Shown here in pieces: positions 9,829-21,759 of a stretch of 64,000 nucleotides of DNA. The notes under the pieces are model-generated. The model was not told where the DNA came from and did no database searches. It worked only from the letters and a program-made list of their open reading frames with translations. A program made the translations under genes and the position numbers. Source of the stretch: M55B127 sp034521955 (GTDB taxonomy: Bacteria > Bacillota > Halanaerobiia > Halanaerobiales > M55B127); NCBI GenBank assembly GCA_034521955.1, contig JAXHLT010000003.1, positions 496,001 through 560,000 of the forward strand. The letters are read 5' to 3'. Within the stretch, counting starts at the first letter, position 1, and every line of letters begins with the position of its first letter.

Positions 9829-10901
9829 TGTAGAAAAAAATATTAGTTAAACCTTCAAACTAGCTACAATTAAAGAGCTCTAGGTATTATAGATAAAGGT
9901 GTTAAAGCAAATTGCTCTGGTTGTTAATGATAAAATAAATTGTTAGGTACAGTTACCGATGGTGATATCAGAAGGGCTATTTTAAATGGAAATGAATTAT
10001 ATACTCCGTGAAATTAAATCAGTAATGAATAAAGTCTACATAGCCCTTATCTGTTAATGCATGATTAGTGGAGAATTTGAAAACAGCCTTCAAGAACAAA
10101 AAAATTAAATCAGATTCCACTTAGTTGATTCGAATAATATTGTTAAAGATATTGTTTTGATAAATGATGTATTGCAGAAAAGCAGTCTAAAGATAATTAT
10201 GTTGTTCTTGATGGCTGGTGGTTTAGGAACGCGTTTAAGACCTTTAACTGAGGACGCTACCCAAACCATTATTACCAGTAGGTGATCAAGCCTATTTTGG
10301 AAACTATTATTGAACAGTTTAATATCTTATGGCTTTTGAAATTTTTCTAATTACTGTAAATTACAAGGCTCAGATCAAATTAAGAGATTACTTCGGTAAT
10401 GAAAAAAATGTGGTGTTAACATTTCTTATATTGAGGAAGAAAAAGAGGTTAGGTACTGCAGGTGCTTTAAGCTTGATTAAACGAGAATATTAGATGAGCC
10501 TTTTTTTTCTGATGAATGGTGACTTAATTAAACTAAGCTGAATTTTGAGAGCATGTTAAATTATCACAAAAAAAATAATACTTTATTAACCATTGCTTCT
10601 AGAGAGTATAAATATGAGGTTCCTTATGGTGTGTTAAATGTAATAATGAAGTAATTTCAATTGAAGAAAAACCTAATCAAAAATTTTTTGTTAATGCAGG
10701 TATTTATATTTTAAATCCTAAAATTTTAGAAAAAATCCCATATAATAAATTTTATAATATTACGGAATTAATTAATGATTTATTAGAAAAAAAAAGATAA
10801 ATATTGGTATATTCCTATACATGAATATTGGTTAGTATATAGGCCCACAACAGAAAGACTATAAAAAAGCTAAAGAAGAATATTGTAATGAATTTAATTA
10901 A
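9817..10901 (+). pseudogene. ptmE: PtmE-like CBS-domain sugar-phosphate guanylyltransferase, frameshifted
   Basis: N-terminal CBS repeats are visible as ALGIIDKGVKQIALVVNDK and LGTVTDGDIRRAILNGNEL. They are followed by a nucleotidyltransferase domain beginning VVLMAGGLGTRLRPLTED, with LPVGDQPILETIIEQF, VNYKA and FLMNGDL. In Campylobacter, PtmE makes the GDP-linked amino sugar that feeds LegB, so its place at the end of the leg cluster completes a GDP-sugar route. Many indels break the frame. The C-terminus reads KKAKEEYCNEFN before TAA 10901. Confidence 0.7.
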
Positions 10902-11013
10902 TTGGATGTCACGAGAAAAAAAAATAAAATATTAATTCTGTTAAATAATTATTATATTTTGTGTTTAATAAAAAATATATAATTGATAATTTTAATAAGG
11001 AGAAAAACATTAA

Positions 11014-12453
11014 ATGAATAAAATTGTAAAAAATACATCCTTATATACTATTGGTAATATATTACCAAAGGCAATTAGTTTTCTATTATTGCCTTTGTAT
11101 ACTAAATTTTTAACTCCAGAAGATTATGGAATATTAAATTCTATGATTTTATTAAGAACTTTCTTGATTGTATTTATGACTATGGCAATTAATAAATCTG
11201 TTTATAGACTTTATTTTGATTATGAAGAAAAAAGAAAAGCAAGTTCAGGACAATATTTAATAAAGTATAATTTTAATTGGCATAAGTGTTAGTTTAATTT
11301 ATTTATTTAATTAAATAATTGGCTAAATCAAATTTTTAAAATCTGTTTCATTTATTCCTTATTATCAGTATATGATTTTAGGTGGTTCTCTACTATTTTT
11401 TCATATTTACCATTGGCGTATTTGATGTTAGAAAAAAAGGCTAAAAAATATGTTGTATTAACTGTTACTAAATTTTTATTGGATACTGTATTACGAGTTT
11501 ATTTCTTATTGTAGATTTACAAAATGGAGCTTCTGTAATTATTTGCAATTATGTTATCTTCATTAATTTTTATTCCAATATATTTATATATAATTTTCAA
11601 AAATATTAAATTCAAATTTAATTATTTTATGTTAAAAGAGAGTTTATTATTTAGTTTACCTTTAATACCGAGTTTATTATCTGCATGGGTTATAAATTTG
11701 TCAGACAGGATTTTTATTGAAAGATTTTTTAGTATGTCTGATGTTGGTATTTATTCTTTAGGTTATAAGTTAGGTGGTATAGTATTAATAATTTCTGCTG
11801 CTTTTCAAAAGGCCTATAGTCCTTTATTTTGAATTAGCCTGAAATTGAACAAAGTTGAATTAGCTAAGGAAAATTAAAGAAATATAATACAATGTATATT
11901 ATAGTAATTATTATATTTTCTTTTATTATTGCTTTCTTTTCAAAGTAAATTGTAATGTTATTTGCCCCATCCCAAATACCAAGAAGCATATAAGATAATT
12001 CCAATTATTTGGATTGGCTTATATGTTTAGTCAAAACAAGTATGTTGCATAATTTATCATATACCAGTCTAAAAAGACAAAACTATTACGTATTTTAGTT
12101 GTTCTAGTGAATAGTAATATTATATTAAATTATTTACTAATAAAACCTTTTGGAGCATATGGGGCAGCATTTGCTACCATGTTAAGTCTTATCACCTTTT
12201 GGCTTTTTAAATATATACTTTCAAAAAAATGCTTTTTTTGTTGGTTTTCGAGTGGAGAAAATAATACCTGTTTTGTTATTAAGTTTAAGTATGATACTAT
12301 CTAGTTATTTAATTGTATTTCAAAATATATTTCTATCCTTATTAATTAAGCTTTTATTATTAACAAATATTTTTGGGAGCATTATAAATATAATAGCGAT
12401 TTATTTTTTTCAGCATTACATTTTTTAAGAAAGAAGGAAGTGGAGAAAGGTGA
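11014..12453 (+). pseudogene. polysaccharide flippase (Wzx/MATE-like), frameshifted
   Basis: A membrane protein read in four or more segments. It opens MNKIVKNTSLYTIGNILPKA, the normal amphipathic start of Wzx flippases, followed by PLYTKFLTPEDYGILNS. Later segments include SLPLIPSLLSAWVINLSDR, FSMSDVGIYSLGYKLG and a C-terminal hydrophobic run with NYLLIKPFGAYGAAFATMLS. It would move lipid-linked repeat units across the membrane. ATG 11014 follows AAGGAG at 10998-11003. It overlaps the next gene by four bases (GTGA). Confidence 0.72.
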
Positions 12454-13542
12454 ATGATAAGATTATAATATTTGTTTCAGCTTATGCAAATATTCCAAGT
12501 TTGTTATATATAATTGAAAAAGTATGGATTGGACTTAAAAATTAATGTATATGTTGATAAAGAAGTTTGTATAAACTGATAAAACAATTTAACAAAAATT
12601 ATTGGAAAGAAAAAATAAATTTAATTTATTTTAAAAAAACAAATGAATCTAAAAAACAAATATATATTAATTTTTTAAAAAAAATTAATATTATTAAAAG
12701 AAAAAAAAATATTAAACAAAAAATTTGATAAATATCTTAATGAAAAAGAAAATTTTAAAAAGTTGTATTTTTTTACTAGAAATTATATATTAAATACCAT
12801 GTTTTTTATAAAGAAATTAAGTAATAATAATAAAATATATTTGATGGATGTTAATAGAAATACAGAATGGTAGAAAACTTCACTTTCTGAAATAACTTTA
12901 AAAAACTCTATTCAAATATTTTTATCAACAAAATTGTTTTTGAAAGACAAATAAAAATGTTTACTGACGGTAATAGTATTTTCCCACATATGTCAAATAA
13001 TTTTATAGATAAAGATGATCAAGTATTGAATTTAGAAATGATTATATCTATCAAATTAATAAAACAAATTTTCAATATGTTAAACAAATTAATAAAAAAT
13101 ATGAAAAATATGATATGATATTTTTTGACCAACGTATTGACAATATTTATTCATTTAAAAAAATGATATCTCCAATAAACTCAAAGATATATTTAATAAC
13201 TTATTTTGACAATTATTGTATTAAGTTACATCCATTCCAAAATAAACTCCTCTGCTAGATATAGTAGATGATATTAATTTTATAGAAAAATATATTCCTG
13301 GTGAATATTTATATAATAAAAAAACAAAATATTATATTTCATATTTTTCAACTGTTATTATGGATGGGAATAAAAATATTTTTGATAATGCTGTAATAAT
13401 ACGTTATTATATTTGTTACCTTTTGAAGATGAAGGTAAAAAAATAATGGATGAGAATAGATTTGTTAATAGTAGAATTAGGGAGAGGTTTTATTCCCCAA
13501 AATATTAGCGAACTTGAAATTATTTTAAAAGAGGGTGAATAG
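12450..13542 (+). pseudogene. possible sialyl/legionaminyl-transferase-like protein, frameshifted
   Basis: Starts VNDKIIIFVSAYANIPSLL from GTG 12450. The C-terminal half contains a KLHPFQ box, IPGEYLYNK, and YYISYFSTVIM. This order (basic-HP, then P-x-E, then a hydrophobic xSxxST segment) resembles GT52 and polysialyltransferase-type enzymes that use CMP-activated nine-carbon sugars, which fits the leg genes upstream. The similarity is motif-level only and the gene is broken by several indels, so it could be an unrelated glycosyltransferase. Confidence 0.4.
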
Positions 13543-13543
13543 A

Positions 13544-14167
13544 ATGATTAATTTATTTAAAAGTATTACACCTACTTTTATCAAACAGTTTATACTAATA
13601 TTATATATGAAAATAAATTTGGTATAAAAATAGATTATTCAGCAACAGTAAGTTTGAATACAAAATTCTGAAGGTGAATCAATTATTGGAAAAAGGTATA
13701 TTATGGAAATTATGTAGGTTATGGTACTTATATTTGTAAATAGTAATTTACAAAACACTAAAATAGGTAAATATTGTTCAATAGCCGCAAATGTAAGAAC
13801 TAAATTGGGTATACATCCATCTGAAAAATATGTTTCAACGCATCCTAGTTTTTTTTCTACTAAATGTCAGGCAGGCTTCACATTCGCAAGAGAAATTTAT
13901 TTAATGAACAGAAGACGTCCATAAAAAAAGTTTAGTTTATGTTGTAGAAATAGGGAATGATGTTTGGATAGGATATAATGTTATTATTATGAATGGGAAC
14001 CATAGGGGATGGAGCAATTATAGGAACTAACGCAGTAATTATGAAAAAGATTCAGCCCTATTCTATAAATGTCGGTTTACCTGCAAGACAGATTGGATAT
14101 AGATTTAAAAGAATTTAGAAAATTTTTATTAGATTTTAAATGGTGGATAAAAACCTTAATTGGATAA
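13544..14167 (+). pseudogene. hexapeptide-repeat acetyltransferase (CatB-like), frameshifted
   Basis: Reads as a left-handed beta-helix acetyltransferase: NLQNTKIGKYCSIAANVR, IHPSEKYVSTHPSFFST, EIGNDVWIGYNVIIMNG, TIGDGAIIGTNAVIMK and a closing SINVGLPARQIGYRFK. The active-site His is expected in the HPSFFST region, as in CatB/xenobiotic acetyltransferases, and polysaccharide loci commonly carry such enzymes for sugar O-acetylation. GAGGGTG precedes ATG 13544. Indels lie near 13600, 13700, 13905 and 13995. Confidence 0.65.
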
Positions 14168-14237
14168 AGAACAATTCTGATTTGTTTACTCGTATATAGA
14201 GTTATTTTACCAGAAATATAAGGGGAGAAGTTAAATT

Positions 14238-15030
14238 ATGGATTTTAATTAAAAAAATAGAAAATAAACTATTTAGAAAAAATTTTGCTAGAAATAACTA
14301 ACTGTTCGAGAAGATGATATTTTTTATTGTTTCATATTCCAGATCAAGGAATACATGGATAAGATTTTGATTACTTCTGTATAAAAACAGAAAAGTAGAT
14401 TGGACTAATTCTGAAAACATTGTTCCAGATATCTATAGAAATACGGATAAAGAATTATTAGAAATTGATTCACCAAGACTACTAAAAAGTCATCATTCTT
14501 ATGATGATCCGTTATAAAAGTATTATATATTGTTAGGGACGTTAGAGATGTTGTTATTTCTTATGAATTTTAAATTAAAAATGGATAAAAATTTTAAGGA
14601 TCTCTTTTAATTCTTTTTTTCATGACTTTATAAATGATGAAATAGAATTATTTTGGAACATGGGGACAGAATGTTAAAAATGCTTGGCTTAGAAAAATAA
14701 TATAGAAATGGGTTTTTAATGATTAAATATGAAGAGCTTTTAGAAAATACATTTATGAAAAGAGTTGATATTTTGAACTTTCTAAATTTAGATTGTGATA
14801 AAAGAAATTAAATCTGCTATTGATTTGCTTCCTTTGAAAAATATGAAAAGATTAGAAAAACAACAACAGAATCATGTAGAATTATTTAAGGGTTCACAAA
14901 AACATTAATTTTGTGAGAAAAGAAAGTGGTGGCTGGAGTGAAGTATTATTTATGAACATATAAAGTAATAAAAAATTATTTTGGTGAATTATTAATTGAG
15001 TTAGGATATGAAAATTCATTAAATTGGTGA
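14238..15030 (+). pseudogene. PAPS-dependent sulfotransferase family protein, frameshifted
   Basis: The pieces follow the Sulfotransfer_1 domain in order: SYSRSRNTWIRF near the N-terminus (the phosphosulfate-binding loop, normally SxPRSGNTWL), ENIVPDIYRNT, RLLKSHHSY, VLYIVRDVRDVVISYE (the 3'-phosphate-binding box), LMIKYEELLEN, and FVRKESGGWSEV near the C-terminus. Such enzymes sulfate sugars or tyrosines; within a polysaccharide locus, sulfation of the polymer is the natural guess. AGGGGAG precedes ATG 14238. It has at least five indels. No PAPS synthesis genes are in the window. Confidence 0.65.
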
Positions 15031-15063
15031 TATTTACAAATAATTTTGGGGGATAATTAAATA

Positions 15064-16107
15064 ATGAAAAAAGCATTAATCACAGGAATAACAGGACAGG
15101 ATGGTTCATATTTAGCAGAATTATTACTGGATAAAGGATATGAAGTTCATGGAATAATTAGAAGAGCTTCTACCTTTAATACTCAAAGAATAGATCATAT
15201 TTATCAGGATCCACATGAAGAAAATGTAAGATTAAAACTTCATTATGGTGATATGACTGATTCCAGTAATTTAAGTCGTTTAGTTGAAAAAATAAATCCA
15301 GATGAAATATATAATTTAGCAGCTCAGAGTCATGTAGGTACTTCTTTTGAAATACCTGAATATACAACAGATGTAGATGCCATGGGTACTTTAAGGTTAC
15401 TGGATGCAATTAAAGAATCAGAAGTAGATTGTAAATTCTATCAGGCTTCTACCAGTGAACTATATGGTAAGGTACAGGAAGTACCGCAGACAGAAAAAAC
15501 ACCTTTTTATCCAAGAAGTCCTTATGCTGCAGCTAAGCTTTATGCTTACTGGATAGTTAGAAATTATCGTGAAGCATATGATCTTTTTGCTGTTAATGGT
15601 ATTTTATTTAATCATGAATCACCAAGAAGAGGTAAAAGATTTGTGACCAGAAAGATAACAAGAGCTGTTGCCAGAATAACTAAAGGTAAACAGGATAAAA
15701 TATATTTAGGTAATATGAATGCCAAAAGAGACTGGGGTCATGCTGAAGACTATGTTAAGATGATGTGGATGATGTTACAGCATGATACTCCAGAAGATTT
15801 TGTGATAGCAACAGGAGAAACTCATACAGTCAGAGAATTTGTAGAAGCAGCCTTTAGTCATGTTGATGTTGAGATTGAATGGCAGGGTGAAGGTGTAGAT
15901 GAAAAAGGGATAGATAAAGACACAGGTAAAGTATTAATAGAAGTTGATCCTAAATACTTTAGACCAACAGAAGTAGATTTACTGATTGGTGATCCTACAA
16001 AAGCTAAAGAAGAACTGGGCTGGGAACCAGAAGTTAAATTTAAAGAATTAGTGCAGTTAATGGTTCAATCTGATTTAGAAGCAATAGAAGAACACGGAGA
16101 TATTTAA
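15064..16107 (+). CDS. gmd: GDP-mannose 4,6-dehydratase
   Basis: An intact 347-residue protein of normal family length. The NADP motif is GITGQDGSYLAELL at the N-terminus. The substrate and catalytic regions are AAQSHVGTSFEIPEYT, STSELYG, SPYAAAKLYAYW (YxxxK) and NHESPRRGKRFVTRKI. It converts GDP-mannose to GDP-4-keto-6-deoxymannose, and the fcl gene right behind it completes GDP-L-fucose. It is the only long uninterrupted gene between 3.9 and 31 kb, which is odd given the dense frameshifts on both sides. GGGGGAT precedes ATG 15064. Confidence 0.95.
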   Translation: MKKALITGITGQDGSYLAELLLDKGYEVHGIIRRASTFNTQRIDHIYQDPHEENVRLKLHYGDMTDSSNLSRLVEKINPDEIYNLAAQSHVGTSFEIPEYTTDVDAMGTLRLLDAIKESEVDCKFYQASTSELYGKVQEVPQTEKTPFYPRSPYAAAKLYAYWIVRNYREAYDLFAVNGILFNHESPRRGKRFVTRKITRAVARITKGKQDKIYLGNMNAKRDWGHAEDYVKMMWMMLQHDTPEDFVIATGETHTVREFVEAAFSHVDVEIEWQGEGVDEKGIDKDTGKVLIEVDPKYFRPTEVDLLIGDPTKAKEELGWEPEVKFKELVQLMVQSDLEAIEEHGDI

Positions 16108-16133
16108 ATATCAAAGTGAAAGGTGTGTTAGAA

Positions 16134-17064
16134 GTGGAAAAAGATGCAAAGATCTTATGTAGCCGGCCACAGAGGTTTAGTTGGTTCAGCTATTATGAGA
16201 AAGCTAAAAAAAGAAGGCTATAATAATTTAGTTTATAGAACTTCTTCTGAACTTGATTTAAGAAGACAGAAAAAGGTAGAAGAATTTTTTAAAGAAGAAA
16301 AACCTGAATATGTAATTTTGGCAGCTGCTAAAGTTGGTGGTATTCAGGCCAATGATAAATATTCAGCAGAATTTTTATATGATAACTTAATGATAGAAAG
16401 CAATGTAATAGAAGCAGCCTATCAGAATGATGTTAAGAAATTATTGTTTTTAGGCAGTTCCTGTATTTATCCTAAATTTGCATGAGCAGCCAATGAAAGA
16501 AGATTATCTTCTTTCTGGAAAGCTTGAATCTACCAATGAAGGCTATGCAGTAGCAAAGATAACAGGTATCAAACTCTGTGAGCATTACAATAAACAGTAT
16601 GGAACTAATTTTATATCTGCAATGCCCACTAATCTTTATGGACCCAATGATAACTTTGATTTAGAAACTTCTCATGTTTTACCTGCTTTAATTAGAAAGT
16701 TTCATGAAGCAAAAGTAAATGATGAAGATGAAGTAGTTATCTGGGGAACAGGTAAACCTAAAAGAGAGTTTTTACATGTAGATGATCTGGCTGATGCTCT
16801 ATTATATTTAATGAATAACTATAATGGTGATCAGTTTGTTAATGTTGGTGTTGGTAAGGATATTTCTATCTTAGAACTTGCTGAACTTATTAAAGATGTA
16901 GTTGGTTTTGAAGGTGAGATAGTTAATGACCTATCCAAACCTGATGGTACACCAAGAAAATTACTTGATGTATCAAGACTTAATGATTTAGGTTGGAGAA
17001 GCTCAGATCTCATCTGGAAGAGGGTATTAAAGATACATATCAGTGGTTTAAAGAAAATTATTAA
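16134..17064 (+). pseudogene. fcl: GDP-L-fucose synthase, few frameshifts
   Basis: Nearly complete. GTG 16134 begins VEKDAKI, and one extra T near 16164 shifts into YVAGHRGLVGSAIMRKL. The body reads AAAKVGGIQAND, FLGSSCIYPKFA, then another extra T at about 16480 before EQPMKEDYLLSG, then GYAVAKITGIKLCE (YxxxK) and PTNLYGPNDNFD. A last shift near 17010 leads to EGIKDTYQWFKENY and TAA 17064. The enzyme epimerises and reduces the Gmd product to GDP-L-fucose. Two more decayed fcl copies lie at 27060 and 32824. Confidence 0.85.
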
Positions 17065-17076
17065 TGAGGGTTTCGT

Positions 17077-18238
17077 ATGAAAAAAATAAAGATAGCTTTT
17101 ATTGAATTAAATGATCATCCAGTATTTTTAGATTCATTGATTGAAGTTTTCACTAGTAATACTAATTTTAAAACATCTATATATATTGAGAAGGTTTTAA
17201 AAATCAATTTGGATATTCTGTAAATAAGATTGTTAATATCAATATTCAAAAAGAAAATCAAACCAAATTTCAATTTATCAAGAAAGTAACTCGAGGAAGA
17301 ATTAATAGCAATGATGTGATTTTTTTTCCAACTTGAATTTTCAAATATTATCGAAATTTGATTTTAAACCAACTACAATATTAAGTATACATAATTGACA
17401 ATACTTGGTTAAATAGTTCATCCATGATTTTACAGAAATTAAAAAAGATGTCTCTCCTAAAATAAGACAATTTAATTTACCTGATAAAATTTATGATTAT
17501 AATTTCATAAAATATAATATTAAATTACTAAAATCACTAAAGATATATTTAACTGAAAAACTTTATTATAAAAACAAAGAAATAACATTTTGAATAAAAT
17601 TGATTCTATAAACCTACTTCATCCAAATATGAATAATTTGGCTAATTCAAAGCTGGGAATTAAAACAATCAATTTACCTTCCCCATTTCCTAATAATGAT
17701 GAAATTAATTTAAAGTTTATTTTAAACAAAATTGGCTAACAATAGGAATTTTAGGAAATGTATATAGGAAAGATTATATTGGGTTTTTAAAATATTTAAA
17801 AAAATTGATGTTAAATATAAACTTAAAATAATATTGTTAGGTTCATTCCGCAAGGACTCAATAATTTTAAAAGACTATTTTAAATTTAATTGAAGATATA
17901 ACGAAACCTAATGTGAAATTTGAAATTTTAAACAAACAGAGTTCATTGATCAAGAATTATTTAATAAGAAAATGGAGCAAGATATGATTGTTGCACCAAT
18001 ACAAAAATCACAATATCATAAAAGTTTTTATAGAGAAATCAGAAATGGTATATCAAAAGCTACAGGTTCAGATTTTGATGCTTTTTATTATAAAAAGCCA
18101 ATTATTATGCCTGAATTTTATAATCCTATTTATTATTTAAGTTCAATTTATGATTTTTATTCTAATTATGAGGAACTATTTATTTATTACACCATTATTC
18201 AGTTAAAAAAATTTAATCCAAAAAATATAATAGCCTAG
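17077..18238 (+). pseudogene. glycosyltransferase-like protein, frameshifted
   Basis: Starts MKKIKIAFIELNDHPVFLDS and is then broken by many indels. The longest clean stretch, near the C-terminus, contains MIVAPIQKSQYHKSFYRE, GISKATGSDFDAFYYKKP and IIMPEFYNPIYY. The text GSDxDAxxYKKPIIMPEFY looks like the acceptor or nucleotide-binding end of a GT-B transferase. Position between fcl and a nucleotide-sugar dehydrogenase supports a role in the polysaccharide. The family is not identified. Confidence 0.4.
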
Positions 18239-18417
18239 AAAATGATATATATAAATAACTCGACGAATAAAAATATTTTTTGAACAATTAAATACAATAA
18301 TTTAATTTGAATTTAATATTAGAAAAATTATTTACAATTATACACTAAATTTAAAATTAAAGAGATGACTTAATGTAAAATAACGGCAAATAAATGTGAT
18401 AAGATGGAGGAAAATTA

Positions 18418-19723
18418 ATGAATAATTTAAATTTAAGCAACCTAAATATCGCGATTATTGGTATGGGTTATGTTGGTTTGCCGTTAGCAGTTGCATTTGC
18501 TGAAAAAGGAATAGATATTATCGGTTTTGATATCAATGAAGATAAAATTTTAAAATATAAATGAATCAAAGGTGAATCTCCAAATGAAATTGGTAAAGAA
18601 CGAGTTTCAAATATATCTAATATTAAATATACAGCTGTGGTAGATGATTTAAAGGCAGCCGATTTTCATATTGTTGCTGTTCCTACTCTAGTTGGTAAGA
18701 AATAATGTGCCCGATCTGTTTCCGGTAACTGGTGCAAGTATAACAGTTGGAAGGAATTTAAGATAAGGTTCTATTGTTGTTTATGAGTCAACTGTTTATC
18801 CTGGGGTTACCGAAGAAGTTGTGTTCCGATTTGGAGAAGCATCTGGTTTAAGTTGCGGCGTAGATTTTAAAGTCGGTTATTCACCGGAGAGAGTGAATCC
18901 TGGTGATAAAGTTAATACTGTAGAAACGATAGTTAAGGTTGTTTCTGGTATGGATGAAGAAAGTCTTGCTGTAATTGCCAGTGTTTATGAAGAAATAATA
19001 GAAGCTGGTGTACATAGAGCCCCTTCAATAAAAGTAGCAGAAGCTTCTAAAATAATTGAGAATTCTCAGCGTGATGTTAATATTGCTTTTATGAATGAGT
19101 TATCGATGATTTTTGATAAAATGAATATTGATACTCAGTCAGTTCTAGAAGCAGCTGGAACCAAATGGAACTTTCTTAACTTTTATCCTGGTTTAGTTGG
19201 CGGACACTGTATTGGTGTTGATCCTTATTATTTAACATATCGTTCGGAAGAATTGGGATACATATCTCAGTTGATTTTAAATGGACGTAGAATTAAATGA
19301 TCAAATGTCCAATTTTGTGGCTGAGAAAACTGTTAAGAAAATGATAGAATCAAATGTAAAGGTTAATGGTTCTACTGTTTTAGTAATGGGGCTGACTTTT
19401 AAAGAGAATGTGCCTGATTTGAGAAACAGTAAGGTTGCTGATGTTATTGATAGTTTAGAAGAATATCATATTAAACGTACAGGTTGTAGATCCCTCAGCT
19501 GACCCTATTGAAGCCAAAAAAGAATATGGGATTAATTTGATAAAGTTAGAAGTAAAATGCAGATGCAATTGTATTTGCTGTAAAACACGAACAATTTTTA
19601 GACTTTAGTGTGGAAAAACTTAAGAAATATTATAAAAATGGCGTCAGTTATCGGTTTTTAATAATATTAGTATGTTTGATGAAAATAAAGCTAGTAAATT
19701 ATTTAATTATTGGAGAATTATAA
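18418..19723 (+). pseudogene. UDP-N-acetylhexosamine 6-dehydrogenase (TviB/WbpO-like), frameshifted
   Basis: The N-terminus NIAIIGMGYVGLPLAVAFAEKG is the NAD motif of the UDP-sugar 6-dehydrogenase family. Further pieces are YESTVYPGVTEEV, VGYSPERVNPGDK, VAEASKIIENSQRDVNIAFM, and the catalytic loop LVGGHCIGVDPYYLTYRSE with the active-site Cys. The C-terminal domain reads LVMGLTFKENVPDLRNSKV. This is the TviB/WbpO type that makes uronic acids of N-acetylhexosamines. GGAGG precedes ATG 18418. Breaks lie near 18560, 18700, 18820, 19295, 19480 and at the end. Confidence 0.75.
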
Positions 19724-19791
19724 TATTTAAGTTGAAAATCAAAGAGAAAACAAATTTTGAAGTAATTGTGAGATAGTTAGGAGGAGGTTAT

Positions 19792-20822
19792 TTGACATAT
19801 TTTGTTGTATTGTTAATATTTTTGATATGATTAATAATTATACAACGATTTAAAAACAAACAATTAAATTAATTCCTTTTATATTTATTGTAGATTTGGG
19901 GAATTAGATATGATGTTGGGGTTGACTATCATAGTTATGTTGAAATTTATCATCAGACAAAATGGTGTTTATCAATATACCGAAATAGGTTATAATTTCT
20001 TTATGTTATTTGTTCACTTATTTAATGGTAATCAACAGCTTGTATTCTTTGTTACTGCTCTTTTAACAAATGTTTTTATTGGTTTTTTTATCTTATATTT
20101 TTCAAACGAAATTATTTTGTCTTCAATTTTATACTATACTTTCTCATTTTTTTTGATTGATTTAGCTCTAACGGTCTGTCAGTATTTAGCTATATCAATT
20201 TTTGCTTTATCATTAATTTATTTAAAGTAAAAATCAAATATTTTAAAGTATTTTAGTACTAGTAATAGCTTCATTATTTCACCAGTCAGTTATTTTATTA
20301 ATACCGCTATTGTTTGTTTTAAAAAAGATATTAATTTTAAAAAATATATTTTATTATACGTTATTTTTATATTTACTTTATTTTTTATAGATGATTTAAT
20401 TGTTTATATGGGTTACGATTACTTATTAACATATAAAAACCAAGTATTAATTTGTTCGTATATCTATTTATTATTTGCTAATTTTTTATACTCAATTAAT
20501 AAAAATAAAATAATAAAAAAATTTCCCAAATGGATTTATATTTATAAACTTAGCAGACTTTTCAACAATAACAATTTCTGTTATTTTTTTTACTGAGAGA
20601 ATCTCAAACAGAGTTTTTTTTAGAATGAATTATTATTTCTTAATAACTTATTTAATTCTAGTTGGTTATTTTAAAAAAATTATTAAGAACAAATACGCTA
20701 AGCATTGTACTTTTTAGTGATATTTTATTTTTTAATATTCTATTTTACTAAAACAGTTTTTATAAATGGAAAATTTATAATATTATTCCTTATGAAATTA
20801 ATATTAATTTTTTTGGAAATTA
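19792..20822 (+). pseudogene. EpsG-family polysaccharide polymerase, frameshifted
   Basis: A hydrophobic multi-pass protein starting at TTG 19792 behind GGAGGAGG. After one shift it reads GIRYDVGVDYHSYVEIYHQT, which is the characteristic RYxxGxDY motif of EpsG/Wzy-type polymerases. Later hydrophobic segments include LFVHLFNGNQQLVFFVTALL and FFLIDLALTVCQYLAIS. It would polymerise the repeat unit and is the only polymerase candidate in the locus. Many indels break the frame. Confidence 0.6.
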
Positions 20823-20849
20823 GCATAAATCGAATCTTTTTAATGAATG

Positions 20850-21750
20850 GAGGTTTTATTTAGGCATTTAGTTTTAGTCATTATCCCAACATATAAAACA
20901 AATACTTCATCTTTTGGAAAATGCTATTAATAGTGTTGTTAATCAAACATATAAGAATATAGAAATTATTGTTGTTGATGATAATGATTCTGAATCAAAT
21001 TATAGGAAAAAAACTGAAAAGATAATGCTGAAGTATAAAAATAATTACAATATAAAATATATCAAGCATTTAGAAAATAAGAATGGAGCAGTAGCTAGAA
21101 ATACTGGTTTAAAATTTTCTCAAGGCATATTTTCTAGATGATGACGATGGGTTCTTTTGTTTAAAATTGAACAACAAGTAGATATTTTAGAGAAAAGCAA
21201 AAATGAAATTAAAGCAGTTTATTGCAAATTGGGAAGGTATATTAATGATAAAAAGATATATGAATCTATTGGTAGTGAAGGAAATTTAATGTTAGATGTA
21301 TTAAGTTTAAAAAATGAAATTTTGCTGCAATTGACATTATTAATAGAAAGAATTATACTCGAAGAGTTAAATGGTTTTGATGAAAGTTTTGAAAGGCATC
21401 AAGATTAGAAATAATCTTATTACTCGTAAGGTTTTTAGAAGGTATAAAATTAGATGATTTCGGAGGAGTTAGTTAAAATTAATGTTGATAATATTATAAA
21501 TAGACCAGATGGATACAAAAATGAATATGTCAAAAAAATTTTTTAACTGAAATATAAACTCATATTGTAAAATTTAATAAAGAAAAACAAGATAAAATAT
21601 ATTCTGGATATTACTTCCAGCTTTTTAAAGTGTTTCTTAAAAATAAGAAAATAAGTAATGCGTTGTTTTATTTTTTTAAAATTAAAATGTTATAATTTGT
21701 TAAAAGATTTTTTTAGTCATATTAAAATTAAGTTAAGTAGAATATTTTAA
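20850..21750 (+). pseudogene. family 2 glycosyltransferase, frameshifted
   Basis: GT-A fold signature: LVIIPTYKTN near the start, ENAINSVVNQTYKNIEIIVVDDND, then ENKNGAVARNTGLKFSQG and the metal-binding FLDDDDG, which is broken by an indel at about 21130. The C-terminal part reads EKSKNEIKAVYCKLGRY. GGAGG at 20849-20853 is the ribosome site, but the exact start is blurred by an indel. The sugar donor cannot be told. Confidence 0.65.
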
Positions 21751-21759
21751 TTAAAATTT

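Noticed and set aside
15176..17013. Minus-strand open frames inside gmd and fcl
   Set aside because: They are shadows of well-recognised plus-strand genes, without ribosome sites or family-like sequence.
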